Of a stretch of 34,861 nucleotides of DNA, positions 16,552-25,464 are shown piece by piece (the stretch's first letter is position 1; every line of letters starts with the position of its first letter). The stretch spans positions 1 through 34,861 of the forward strand of contig JBLHKW010000039.1 of NCBI GenBank assembly GCA_047618565.1, read 5' to 3'. Below the pieces are notes generated by a model. That model did not search any database and had not been told where the DNA came from. It saw nothing but the letters and a program-made list of their open reading frames with translations. The stretch is from JBLHKW01 sp047618565. Lineage in GTDB: Bacteria; Planctomycetota; UBA1135; GCA-002686595. The position numbers and the translations under genes are program-made.

Positions 16552-17982
16552 TCAGTCTTCCTGCATGGACTGGAAGCAATAGAGCGCCTTCGCGGTGCGC
16601 ACGAAGACCTGCTCGCCTGCGATGGCCGGGGTGGACCAGATTTCCTCGTCCAGGTTGTTCACCGAGAGGACCTCCCAGTCACCTCCAGCACTACCCGTTG
16701 CGATCACGGCCAGCTGTCCGGAGACACTGGCCGTCACGATGCGCCCCGCGGCGGCGACGGGTGAGGCGAAGTAACGATCGGGCTCCGCCACGCGCGCCTG
16801 CTTGGAGACCTCGCCGCTGGCGGTGTCGAAGGCGGTCATCACGCCGCCCTCCTTGATCATGTAGAGCTGCCCGTCGAGGAGCAGCGGCGACGGGCAATCC
16901 GGCAGTCCGCGCCGATCGTCGAAGGTCCACTTCACATGGCTCGCGGTCACATCGCCCTTGCCGGACATGTCGATCGCAAACAGTCCGCCGGACGAAGAAC
17001 CGCTGTGCTGAATGTACTCGTAGTCCTCGTGCTCCAGGAACCCGTCGTCGTTAAGGTCGAAGATCGGCCAGAGCATACGCATGGTCTCGTCGTCCCACTC
17101 GTCCTTGGAGACCATGCCATCCCCGTCCGCGTCGCGCTTGGTCAGCACCTCCTCCCATGAGTCATTGGTCTGGACGCCGAACTCACTCGAGGGGAGCATG
17201 AACGCATTCACGTAACAGGTGCCGCCTGCAAACACCGGCACGGACTTGGTCTGCCACGAAGCACCGTCGACCCACCAGAGCTTCTTGCCGTCCGTGACGG
17301 AATACGCGGCGATCTGCAACGACCCCGATACGACAACCTGCGCCGGGCCAGACTCGGGTGTGTAGATCGCGGGTGTGGAATAGCCGTGCGTCACACCGGG
17401 TCGCTCCGCGCGCCAGAGTTCCTTGCCCGTGTTCTTGTCAAAAGCCGCCAGGAACGCGTCCCTGTCCTGATCCACGAGCACGATGACCGCGTCGCCGTGA
17501 AGCAACGGAGACGTCGCCAGGCCATGGGGAATATTGATCTTGCCGAGTTCCGCGCGCCACAACTCCTCGCCCTGCATGTCGTAGGCCAGCAGCCCGACTG
17601 CGTCGAAGAGCACGTACAGGCGCTCGCCGTCGGTCACCGGAGTCGGCGCGGCCGGCGAATTCTGGCCGATGCGCTTGCCGTTGAACTCCAGCGTGGTCTG
17701 CCAGCGCACCGCTCCGGTGTATCGCTCGAGACAGACCGTCGACAGCTCGCTGCCCTCGGAGCCCGTGATGAACACGTTTTCGCCAGCGACGATGGGTGAC
17801 GAATACCCGTCCGGCACCTCGGTCCGCCAGAGGATGTTGGCCTCGGGGTCCAGCGCTTCAGGAATCCCCTTCGAACTCGCCACGCCGCAGCCATTGTTGC
17901 CGCGGAAGCCGCCCCACTCGGGCGGGTCTCCGGTCGAGGTCAGGGACAGAACGAGGGCGGCAAGCGTTGCGGCAGCGTACAT
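16552..17982 (-). CDS. Secreted PQQ-like beta-propeller with embedded EF-hand pair
   Basis: The product is 476 aa from the ATG at 17982, with AAGGA seven bases upstream. A short signal peptide (AAATLAALVLSL) precedes a propeller with repeated blade motifs such as ALDPEANILWRTEV, TGAVRWQTTL, AYDMQGEELWRAEL and NTGKELWRAE, the PQQ_2/YVTN-like type. Inserted at residues 284-320 are two EF-hand loops: D-x-D-x-D-G starting at Asp284 and ending at Glu295, and Asp309-Asp320, so calcium binding is likely. No catalytic PQQ-dehydrogenase residues were recognised; it is more likely a binding or scaffold protein. The layout is common in planctomycetes. Confidence 0.85.
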   Translation of the reverse strand: MYAAATLAALVLSLTSTGDPPEWGGFRGNNGCGVASSKGIPEALDPEANILWRTEVPDGYSSPIVAGENVFITGSEGSELSTVCLERYTGAVRWQTTLEFNGKRIGQNSPAAPTPVTDGERLYVLFDAVGLLAYDMQGEELWRAELGKINIPHGLATSPLLHGDAVIVLVDQDRDAFLAAFDKNTGKELWRAERPGVTHGYSTPAIYTPESGPAQVVVSGSLQIAAYSVTDGKKLWWVDGASWQTKSVPVFAGGTCYVNAFMLPSSEFGVQTNDSWEEVLTKRDADGDGMVSKDEWDDETMRMLWPIFDLNDDGFLEHEDYEYIQHSGSSSGGLFAIDMSGKGDVTASHVKWTFDDRRGLPDCPSPLLLDGQLYMIKEGGVMTAFDTASGEVSKQARVAEPDRYFASPVAAAGRIVTASVSGQLAVIATGSAGGDWEVLSVNNLDEEIWSTPAIAGEQVFVRTAKALYCFQSMQED

Positions 17983-18165
17983 GGAGTTATCCTTGGGGGG
18001 ACCCTGGTCCGCAACCGTTTGCGGCCACGAACGGGGGCATGAGAATAGCGCCCCCGGTGCTCCTCCGCGCGGGCTTGCGGGAGTTTCGTCCCACACGTAC
18101 ACGGCGGTTACAGCGTCACCGCCCCCCGCCCACCCCCTCATGGGGCGCGACAGGGCGCGAGCCCT
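17983..18165. other. Spacer between the ABC exporter and the PQQ-propeller gene
   Basis: This 183-bp region holds no gene. Its only feature is a short CCCC-ATGA-GGGG hairpin just downstream of the exporter permease on the minus strand, without a T-tract. Confidence 0.35.
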
Positions 18166-19485
18166 TCACTTCGAGAAGACCCAGCCGATCAGCTTGCGGT
18201 AGCTCGGCGCCTGCCCCTGGGCCAGGATGCCGACCCTGAAGATTTTCGAAGCCACGAAGACGCAGCCCAGCGCGAAAACACTCGTCGTGAAGACCGCCAG
18301 TAGCAGCTCCCATATCTCCACGCCGGGCGGAACGCACACTCGCAACATCATGAGTACGGGCGTCGCTGGTGGAACGAATGACGCGATCTGAGCCGGCAGG
18401 CCGTTCGGGCTCTCGATCACCATTCCGAGGAACAGGACCGGCAGGATGAGCATCCCCATCGCGGGCATCATCATCGTCTGTGCATCCTGTAGCTCGGAGC
18501 AGGCGGCCCCCAGCGCTGAGAACATCGACCCGAATATCACCAGCCCCATGACCAGGAAGACGAAGAACCAGACGATCACTTCCGGTCTCAATGCCGTCAG
18601 CACCGTGGTCGGAACGCCATCGACGTTGTAGGCAAATGCCAGGCCAGCGCCGAGATAGATTGCCGATAGTGTGGAAGAGACCAGCACCGTCGCCATCAGC
18701 TTGCCCATCAACAACTGGAACGGTGAGACCGACGACAGCAGCACCTCAGAGATCTTCTTGATCTTCTCCTCGAGGATGTTGTTCAGGAGCGCCGGGGCCG
18801 AAACAGCCAGCAGCATGTAGAGCATCATCGCCAGGATCATCGGGATCATCTGGTTCGCGATGTCGTCGACCTCCTCCGCCTCGATCAACTCTCCGGTGGC
18901 GGAGAGCTCCGGTAAGCCCATCTTGAGCAGGTTCTCGGAACGCATCAGCTCTTGAATCAGCTTCTGGTCGAGCCCTTCCCCCGCGATCCGGTGTTGCTGA
19001 AGGGCCGAATTGACCGTGGCATTCAGCCAGCGCGGGAGATCCCTGTAGGTAGGCTTGTCCGTAAACCACGAGAACTGACGGTCGTCCCCGCCCTCCAGCA
19101 TCAAGTCGGCACCCAAAATCAAGTAGCCGGCCAGGTCCCCATCACTTACGCGCGTGGCGATAGCGACCTCAGCGATAGCATCCAGGCCCGAACTAGCCAG
19201 CTCCGGGAGGAAACGTGAATCCTCCTGCTCGCGCTCATCATCGGAACTCCATATGTCGACGTCGTTACGTTGCGACGATGCGGCCTCGATCACGTCAAAG
19301 AGCATGCCCGTGCGATCGATCACGACGAAGGGCTTGTCGTCGGTCTCCGCCAGATCCTCGGTCAGCCGGATGGCCGCGAACATCCCGAACATCAACAGGG
19401 GCATGAATAACAGGCCAGCAATGAAGGCCTTGCTCCTGACCGCCCTTTGATACTCCTGCCTGACGACTACAAGGAACTTAGACAT
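18166..19485 (-). CDS. NatB-like ABC-2 exporter permease
   Basis: The product is 439 aa. The first helix lies near residues 24-43 (FIAGLLFMPLLMFGMFAAI), followed by an extracytoplasmic domain of about 200 residues, then five to six helices with IPMILAMMLYMLLAVSAPALL and the coupling segment EEKIKKISEVLLSS typical of NatB. NatAB-type systems export Na+ or other small substrates; the substrate here is not determined. The ATG at 19485 lies inside the end of the ATPase gene (8-bp overlap) and has GGAGGTG just upstream, so the two are translationally coupled. Confidence 0.88.
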   Translation of the reverse strand: MSKFLVVVRQEYQRAVRSKAFIAGLLFMPLLMFGMFAAIRLTEDLAETDDKPFVVIDRTGMLFDVIEAASSQRNDVDIWSSDDEREQEDSRFLPELASSGLDAIAEVAIATRVSDGDLAGYLILGADLMLEGGDDRQFSWFTDKPTYRDLPRWLNATVNSALQQHRIAGEGLDQKLIQELMRSENLLKMGLPELSATGELIEAEEVDDIANQMIPMILAMMLYMLLAVSAPALLNNILEEKIKKISEVLLSSVSPFQLLMGKLMATVLVSSTLSAIYLGAGLAFAYNVDGVPTTVLTALRPEVIVWFFVFLVMGLVIFGSMFSALGAACSELQDAQTMMMPAMGMLILPVLFLGMVIESPNGLPAQIASFVPPATPVLMMLRVCVPPGVEIWELLLAVFTTSVFALGCVFVASKIFRVGILAQGQAPSYRKLIGWVFSK

Positions 19486-20404
19486 GTTGCACCTCCCCCT
19501 GCGCTTCGGCAGCGGGTCCGGCGATGCGTACGAATATGTCGTGCAGCGACGGCTGCGCAATTTCGAACTGATGGATGCGCGTCTTAGCGACCAGGGAAGC
19601 CAGTAGATCCTGGGAATCCCCGGACAGGCGCACCTCCTGGTAGGACCCCATATCGTTAACACTTTCAACGGCCGGATGACCGCGCAGGAGCTCGCTCGAG
19701 CCCTCCATTCGCAGGCGCACGGTGTCGACGCCGTACTGCTGCCTGATCTGGGCCAATGAACCGTCGAGCACCTTGTCGCCGTTGAAGATCATCATGATCG
19801 AATCGCACATCTTCTCAGCCATCGCCATGTCGTGTGTCGAGAAGATGATAGTCGCGCCCTCGTCCCGTAATTCCAGGATCGCGTCGCGCAGCACCTCCAG
19901 GTTGACCGGATCAAGTCCACTGAATGGCTCGTCCAGGATCAGCAGCTTGGGGCGCGCGATCACCGTCGAGATGAACTGCACCTTCTGGGCCATGCCCTTC
20001 GACAACGCCTCGATCTTCTTCGGGCCCCAGTCGGCGATTTTCAGCCGCTCGAGCCATTCTCCGGCGGCGCGCGCTGCGTCCCGCGGGCGCATGCCCTTCA
20101 GCTCCCCGTAGTAACCGAGTAGCTGACTGACCTTCATCTTCTTGTACAGCCCGCGCTCCTCGGGCAGGTAGCCGACATGGTCGTTCGATGCACGGGTCGA
20201 GCGTTCGCCGAGCACCTCAACCAGCCCGCTATCGGGGTGGAAGATGTGCAGGATCATCCTCAACGTGGTGGTCTTGCCCGATCCATTGGGTCCGATAAAC
20301 CCGTAAATCGAGCCCTTGGGCACCTCGACGCTGAGATCACGTACAGCGACATGATCGCCGAACTGCTTGGTCACCCCCTCGAGACGAACGGCAGGCTGGT
20401 TCAT
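19478..20404 (-). CDS. NatA-like ABC exporter ATP-binding subunit
   Basis: The product is a 308-aa cytoplasmic ATPase. Motifs are Walker A GPNGSGKTTT, a signature degenerated to LSKGMAQKV (Lys for the first Gly of LSGG), Walker B LLILDEPFSGLDP, and H-loop STHDMAMAE. A DUF4162-like C-terminal domain of about 80 residues ends in QPSLHDIFVRI. The LSKGM form is usual in NatA and related exporters, so it is not a defect. The ATG at 20404 matches the family start; the longer frame to 20440 adds unconserved residues. It drives the permease encoded at 18166-19485. Confidence 0.9.
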   Translation of the reverse strand: MNQPAVRLEGVTKQFGDHVAVRDLSVEVPKGSIYGFIGPNGSGKTTTLRMILHIFHPDSGLVEVLGERSTRASNDHVGYLPEERGLYKKMKVSQLLGYYGELKGMRPRDAARAAGEWLERLKIADWGPKKIEALSKGMAQKVQFISTVIARPKLLILDEPFSGLDPVNLEVLRDAILELRDEGATIIFSTHDMAMAEKMCDSIMMIFNGDKVLDGSLAQIRQQYGVDTVRLRMEGSSELLRGHPAVESVNDMGSYQEVRLSGDSQDLLASLVAKTRIHQFEIAQPSLHDIFVRIAGPAAEAQGEVQHV

Positions 20405-20512
20405 GTGGAGAGGGTACGCAGGTCGGCCTGCCCTATGCACGCTGCTTCAGAACTTCTTCCCGGGACACGGCGGCCTGGATGGAACGCGGTGGCTCCGCGT
20501 CACCTTCAGGAG

Positions 20513-22069
20513 TCACCCGTCCAGCCGAGTCGATCGAAGGCCGCGCGGGACAAGCCGGCTCTCGACCTGGGCCAGCGCCGCGTCGACGAGCAGGGCGAGC
20601 AAGGCTGCCGGGATGGCGCCGAACAGAATCAGCCGCGTGTCGTTGAGGTAGAGGCCGGTCAGGATCGGCTCACCGAGGCCGCCGGCGCCGATGAAGGCGG
20701 CCAGGGTGGCGACTCCGATGCTGATGACCGTGGCCGTCCGCACGCCGGCCATGATCGTGCGGGTGGCGAGCGGCAACTGTATGCGCAGCAGGATCTGCGC
20801 AGGGGTCAGGCCCATACCGCGCGCGGCGTCGATCAGGGACGGGTCGACCTCGGCCAGCCCGGTGACCGTATTTCGCAGGATCGGCAGCAAGGCGTAGAGA
20901 AACAGTGCGAGGATGGCGGAGCGCTCGGTCAGGCCCAGGCCCGGGACGGCGATGAGCAGGGCCAGGAGTGCGAGACTGGGCACGGTCTGCATCACGCTGG
21001 CGCAGGCCAGGGTCAACCGGCGTAGGTGGGCGCGCCGGGAGACGTGGATGCCCAGCGGAATGGCCAGCGCCGCGGCGAGCAGAACCGCCAGGAAGGTCAG
21101 CCGCAGGTGCTCCACGATCAGCTGGCCCAGCTCGGAGGGTGAGAGGCGCGTGACATCAGACGCGACGCGCGCCTCATCCGTCTCGGCCAGGAGCCCGTGG
21201 CCCACGAGGAACTCGCGCGCGACCTCGCGGAAGCCGCGACGCTCCACGTCGACGGCGTGGTTCAGGGCGATCATCTCGTCGTCCGGAATCCGGAACGCGA
21301 GGCGAGCGAGCACCTCGGCGACTTCGGGATGCGCGCGCAGGGACTCGCCGCGAATCAGGGCAGCGGCGTGGTAGGGCGGAAAGAAAGCGCGGTCGTCTTC
21401 GAGCACCTTCAGGTCGTGGGACAGTAGCTTGCCGTCGGTTGAGTACGCGTCGATCAGGTCCACCGCGCCGGATGCGATGGCGTCGTAGGCCAGGCCATGC
21501 TCGATGACGCGCACGTCGGACAGCTCCAGGCCGTAGTAGCTTGAAAGACCGGGATAGCCATCCTCACGGTTCACGAACTCGATACCCAGACCGGCGCGAA
21601 TCGGCTCCTCGACCTCGACCAGGTCCGAGATGCGTTCGAGCCCCAGGCGCGCGGCGAAATCTCGATCGACCGCGATGGCGTAGGTATTGTCGAAGCCGAA
21701 GGGCTGCAGCCACTCGACGTCGAAGCGCTCGCGATACTCCGCCTGCACGTGCAGAAAGGTGCGCAGGGGGTCGGTAACCCGTTCGGGCTCCTTGAGGACC
21801 ACGGCCCAACCGGTGCCCGTGTAGTCCGGGTAGAGATCGAGTTCGCCGGTGAGGAGCGCTTCGTGACAGACGAGCGTGCCGCCCAGCCCGGCGCGGTGCT
21901 CGACGTTCAGATCGGTGTGCTCCTCGAGCATGAGCACGATCAATTCGCCGAGCAAGCGCGACTCGGTGAAGTTCTTGCTGCCGATGACGAAGGTCTGCTC
22001 GGTCTGGGGCGCCGCGCTGGATAGCCCGGCGCAGAGGACAAGCAGCAGGAGAGCGCCAGGGCTACGCAT
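20513..22069 (-). CDS. Fused substrate-binding protein and permease of an OpuB/EgtU-type ABC importer
   Basis: The product is 518 aa. A signal peptide (residues 1-20) precedes an OpuAC/ProX-type binding domain (25-300) with IGSKNFTESRLLGE and LDLYPDYTGTGW, the wording of choline, betaine and ergothioneine receptors. From about residue 320 there are five to six helices with an EAA loop, LIDAARGMGLTPAQILLRIQLP, of the OpuBB permease. The order here is binding domain then permease, with the binding domain secreted and tethered. The ATG at 22069 overlaps the ATPase gene by 8 bp. Its place after egtD points to ergothioneine, hercynine or another betaine as substrate (inference). Confidence 0.85.
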   Translation of the reverse strand: MRSPGALLLLVLCAGLSSAAPQTEQTFVIGSKNFTESRLLGELIVLMLEEHTDLNVEHRAGLGGTLVCHEALLTGELDLYPDYTGTGWAVVLKEPERVTDPLRTFLHVQAEYRERFDVEWLQPFGFDNTYAIAVDRDFAARLGLERISDLVEVEEPIRAGLGIEFVNREDGYPGLSSYYGLELSDVRVIEHGLAYDAIASGAVDLIDAYSTDGKLLSHDLKVLEDDRAFFPPYHAAALIRGESLRAHPEVAEVLARLAFRIPDDEMIALNHAVDVERRGFREVAREFLVGHGLLAETDEARVASDVTRLSPSELGQLIVEHLRLTFLAVLLAAALAIPLGIHVSRRAHLRRLTLACASVMQTVPSLALLALLIAVPGLGLTERSAILALFLYALLPILRNTVTGLAEVDPSLIDAARGMGLTPAQILLRIQLPLATRTIMAGVRTATVISIGVATLAAFIGAGGLGEPILTGLYLNDTRLILFGAIPAALLALLVDAALAQVESRLVPRGLRSTRLDG

Positions 22070-22805
22070 GCGCCAGCCCCGCGACGAAGCGCGCGACCTC
22101 GGGAGTCGCTGGCTCATTCTCAAACTGCGCGCGGGTGCCGACCTGGATCACCTCGCCGGAGGAAATGTAGGCCACCCGGTCGGCGAGCAAGAAGGCCTCG
22201 TCGAGGTCATGGCTGACGAAGACCATCGTCTTCCCCAGGGTGCGGCGCAGGTCCAGAAACTCGGCCTGCAACTTCGCACGCGTGACCGGATCCAGCGCTC
22301 CGAACGGTTCGTCCAGCAGAACGAACTCCGGGTCGAGCGCCAGGGCCCGTGCCACCCCCACGCGCTGGCATTCGCCGCCCGATAGCTGCGCGGGAAACCT
22401 GTCCGCGTAGTCGGCCGCGGGCAGGTGCACCAGATCGAGCAATCCGTGCACTCGCGTCCGGGTGCGCCCGGCGTCCCAGCCCTCAAGCCTGCAGAGCAGC
22501 CCGATGTTCTGCTCGACGGTCATATGCGGAAACAGGCCGCCGCTCTGGATCACGTAGCCCATGCGGCGTCGCAGCCGGATCGGATCGACCCGCGACACAT
22601 CCTCACCGTCGACCAGGACGCGGCCTCCGGTCGGCTGCGCCAGGCGATTCATCATGCGCAGGATGGTCGTCTTCCCGCAACCGCTGGCGCCGATCAGGCA
22701 GACCGTCTCTCCGCACTCGATACGCAGATCGACACCACGCAAGGCATGCACCGCCGGTCCGTCGGTATCCGCGAAGACCTTGGTGACGCCCTCGAGCGCG
22801 ATCAC
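22062..22805 (-). CDS. ABC importer ATPase of OpuBA/EgtV type
   Basis: The product is 247 aa from a GTG at 22805 that has GGGAG eight bases upstream. Walker A is GASGCGKTT followed by ILRMMNRL, the form typical of quaternary-amine importers. The Q-loop is VIQSGGLFPHMTV, signature LSGGECQRV, Walker B FVLLDEPFGALDP, and H-loop SHDLDEA. The CBS regulatory domains of OpuAA/ProV are absent. A longer frame to 23039 is antisense or overlap read-through of egtD and was rejected. It lies between egtD (22 bp upstream) and the fused permease (8-bp overlap), so all three probably form one operon. Confidence 0.88.
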   Translation of the reverse strand: MIALEGVTKVFADTDGPAVHALRGVDLRIECGETVCLIGASGCGKTTILRMMNRLAQPTGGRVLVDGEDVSRVDPIRLRRRMGYVIQSGGLFPHMTVEQNIGLLCRLEGWDAGRTRTRVHGLLDLVHLPAADYADRFPAQLSGGECQRVGVARALALDPEFVLLDEPFGALDPVTRAKLQAEFLDLRRTLGKTMVFVSHDLDEAFLLADRVAYISSGEVIQVGTRAQFENEPATPEVARFVAGLAHA

Positions 22806-22827
22806 CGAGCAGGCTCCCGCGACGACC

Positions 22828-23775
22828 TCATCCCTGCGCCGGCCGCAACAAGACCAGCCCGAACAGCTTCTCGTCGTCCGTGAACCAGTCCACCACCTCG
22901 AATCCAGCCTCGACGGCCAACGCCCCCAGGGTTTCGGGTGTGTACTTGCAGCTGAGCTCGGTTCGGATGCGATCGCCGGCGCGAAACGACAGCTCAACTC
23001 CGACAGAGGGAACCCGCACCTCGCAGGCCTCGATCGCACGCAAGCTCAGCTCGACCCACTGGTTGACCTCGTCATAGTGGGCAACATGCTCGAAGTTCTC
23101 GACCACAAAGTCACTCCCGGTCTCGCGGTTGAGGTGGCGCAGCGCGTTGAGGTTGAACGCGGCCGTGACCCCCTGAGCATCGTCGTATGCCGCTTCGAGG
23201 CGCTCCGCATCCTTGACCATGTCGACGCCCATCAGAAGCAAGTTGCCGCTCCCCATGGCCCGAGCCAGCTGTCCCAGAAACAACTCCCGAGCGCCAGGCC
23301 CGAAGTTCCCGAATGAGCCTCCCAGGTAGGCGACCAGCTGCCCCTGCTCTTGGCCCAGGCAGCTCAAGTCGCTGGTCAGATCGGCAACGTGGCCGGTGAA
23401 CGCCACGTCCGGATAATCAGCGGCGAGCAGGGCACAGGAGCTATCCACCGCCTCGCGATTCACATCGACGAGAGAAACACTGCGAAGGTCTCCGCCCTTC
23501 ACTCCCGGGCCGATCAGCAGGCGGATCTTCACCGCCTCTCCGGCGCCAAGCTCGCAGATCGAGCGAGCGCCCGTGACGCGCATGATCTCGGGCCCACACT
23601 GCTTCAGGATCCCGGTCTCGGCACGCGTCTGGTAGTACTCCGGCAACTCGGTGATGCGCCCGAATAACTGCATCCCCGCGTCGTCGTAGAAGAAACGGAA
23701 GGGTAGTTCGGGTTGCTCTCGTGTAAGAAGCTCCCGCAGCTCTGCGTTCTCGACGTCGACCTTGGTACGTGCCAT
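22828..23775 (-). CDS. egtD: L-histidine N-alpha-methyltransferase (ergothioneine pathway)
   Basis: This 315-aa SAM-dependent enzyme trimethylates histidine to hercynine, the first step of ergothioneine synthesis. The family hallmarks FRFFYDDAGMQLF, LPEYYQTRAE, CELGAGEAVKIR and LGGSFGNF are present. Taking the M. smegmatis histidine-pocket residues as I recall them (Phe47, Tyr56, Asn166, Tyr206, Glu282, Ser284), this protein has Phe38, Tyr47, Asn157, Tyr197, Glu273 and Ser275, all at a constant offset of nine. This argues for histidine rather than another amino acid. The ATG at 23775 gives the family N-terminus. No egtB or egtE is in the window. The downstream importer genes suggest linked uptake. 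Confidence 0.92.
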   Translation of the reverse strand: MARTKVDVENAELRELLTREQPELPFRFFYDDAGMQLFGRITELPEYYQTRAETGILKQCGPEIMRVTGARSICELGAGEAVKIRLLIGPGVKGGDLRSVSLVDVNREAVDSSCALLAADYPDVAFTGHVADLTSDLSCLGQEQGQLVAYLGGSFGNFGPGARELFLGQLARAMGSGNLLLMGVDMVKDAERLEAAYDDAQGVTAAFNLNALRHLNRETGSDFVVENFEHVAHYDEVNQWVELSLRAIEACEVRVPSVGVELSFRAGDRIRTELSCKYTPETLGALAVEAGFEVVDWFTDDEKLFGLVLLRPAQG

Positions 23776-23930
23776 GTGTACACCGCGCAAGACTCCAGCG
23801 AATCCACGCCGGTCGCGGTCATGCTGACCTTGATTCGGAGAGAGGATACACGCCATCCGCGCACGACCCGATGATATTCTGGTGGTCCTCTAGCAACAGA
23901 AGCGCCGCGCCCCTCTACAACGCCCCAATA

Positions 23931-25454
23931 ATGACCATGCGTGCCATCCCGTGGACCCTCTTCGGATTCCTGTTCCTGGTCCAGACGCCGATCATCAACG
24001 CTGCGCAAGACGCCACAGCCACCGATGGGGAGGACGCGCCGCAGGAGCGCGGGCTGCGGCAACACCTGGAGGGTGCATTCGATGGCTACACCCTGTTCTC
24101 ACCCCTGGCCAGCACGTCGATCTACCTGATCGACATGAAGGGTGAGATCGCGCACGAGTGGAAGACGGAGCTCTCCCCCACCGGCGCGGTGTACCTGCTC
24201 GACAACGGCCACGTCCTGCGCTGCGCGACGCAGCCCGACAATCCCAAGTTCAACGGCGGGGGCATGGGCGGGCGTATCCAGGAGTTCGACTGGGACGGCA
24301 ACCTGGTGTGGGACTTCGAGCTCGCCAACGACTACCAGACGCAACATCACGACATCGAGCCAATGCCCGACGGGAACGTCCTGTTGATCACCTGGGAGCA
24401 TCGCTTCCCGGATGACGCGGTCGAGTGGGGCCGCGATCCGGCGCAGATCGGCGAGGACGGACTCTGGCCGGACGCGGTGCTCGAGATCAAGCCGACCGGG
24501 TCCGATGGCGGCGAGGTCGTCTGGGAGTGGCACGCCTGGGACCACGTTGTGCAGGATTTCGACGAGGGCCTGCCCGGGCATGGATCGGTCCCGGAGAACC
24601 CCGGCCGCATCGACATCAATGCCGACCACCGGGATCAGCCGGCGGTCAATGACGCGGAGCGCGAGCGCCTGGAGCAGGTGGAGCAGGAGATGCGCGCGCT
24701 CGGATACATGGGCGACGACGACGAGGACGAAGACAGCGACGACGGAGGTGACGGCGCCACCGACATCAAGCCCGACTGGCTGCACACCAACGGCATCGAC
24801 TACCACCCCGGCCTCGACCTGATCGCGCTGAGTTCCCCGGAAATGAACGAGGTCTGGGTCATCGACCATTCGACCACGACAGACCAGGCTGCATGGAGCA
24901 AGGGCGGTCGCTGGAAGCGCGGCGGGAACCTGCTCTATCGCTGGGGCAATCCGCGCAACTATGGAATGGGCTCGGACGACGACCGGCGACTGTTCTACCA
25001 GCACAACCCGGAGTGGATTCTGGATGGGCCGGCGGGCGAGCTGCGTCTATCCATCTTCAACAACGGCGGTGGCAGGCCGGATGGGGACTACTCGTCCGTC
25101 ATCGAACTGTCCCTACCCTTCGATCCTGAACGCGGCTTCCTGCGCGACGCGGATGCGGCCTTCGGCCCGGCGCAACCGGCCTGGTCTTACTCGGCTCCCG
25201 GGGAGTTCTACTCCTCCTTCATCTCGGGCGCGCAGCGGCTCCCCAATGGAAACACACTCATCTGTTCCGGGGCGCCGGGCCGATTGATCGAGGTCACGTC
25301 GGCGGGCGAGATCGTGTGGGAGTACCTCAACACGTTCGGTGGCGGCGCGGCAACCCCGGACGGTACGCCCGGCGCGCCGCCCAAGGCACTGTTCAGGGCG
25401 ACCCGCATCGCCTTCGATCACCCGGGCGTCGCCGGCCGGCTCCAGGCAAGATAG
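23931..25454 (+). CDS. Arylsulfotransferase (ASST)-like secreted propeller protein
   Basis: The product is 507 aa. A signal peptide covers about residues 1-24. Blade motifs of the Arylsulfotran_2/ASST-like group follow: GYTLFSPLASTSIYLIDMKG, HEWKTELSPTGAVYLLDNG, HHDIEPMPDGNVLLITWEH, and QRLPNGNTLICSGAPGRLIEVT with GEIVWEY near the end. True ASST moves sulfate between phenols in the periplasm through a catalytic His. His residues in HHDIEP are candidates, but activity is not assured in this subgroup. A very acidic insert (about residues 262-278) interrupts the propeller. The start could also be the ATG at 23937. It is divergent from egtD over 155 bp and convergent with fdhA, 10 bp apart. Confidence 0.72.
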   Translation: MTMRAIPWTLFGFLFLVQTPIINAAQDATATDGEDAPQERGLRQHLEGAFDGYTLFSPLASTSIYLIDMKGEIAHEWKTELSPTGAVYLLDNGHVLRCATQPDNPKFNGGGMGGRIQEFDWDGNLVWDFELANDYQTQHHDIEPMPDGNVLLITWEHRFPDDAVEWGRDPAQIGEDGLWPDAVLEIKPTGSDGGEVVWEWHAWDHVVQDFDEGLPGHGSVPENPGRIDINADHRDQPAVNDAERERLEQVEQEMRALGYMGDDDEDEDSDDGGDGATDIKPDWLHTNGIDYHPGLDLIALSSPEMNEVWVIDHSTTTDQAAWSKGGRWKRGGNLLYRWGNPRNYGMGSDDDRRLFYQHNPEWILDGPAGELRLSIFNNGGGRPDGDYSSVIELSLPFDPERGFLRDADAAFGPAQPAWSYSAPGEFYSSFISGAQRLPNGNTLICSGAPGRLIEVTSAGEIVWEYLNTFGGGAATPDGTPGAPPKALFRATRIAFDHPGVAGRLQAR

Positions 25455-25464
25455 GCCAAGCGGG

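Noticed and set aside
19478..20404. LSKGM signature as an inactivating defect
   Set aside because: This form is common in NatA-like exporters, and the other ATPase motifs are intact.
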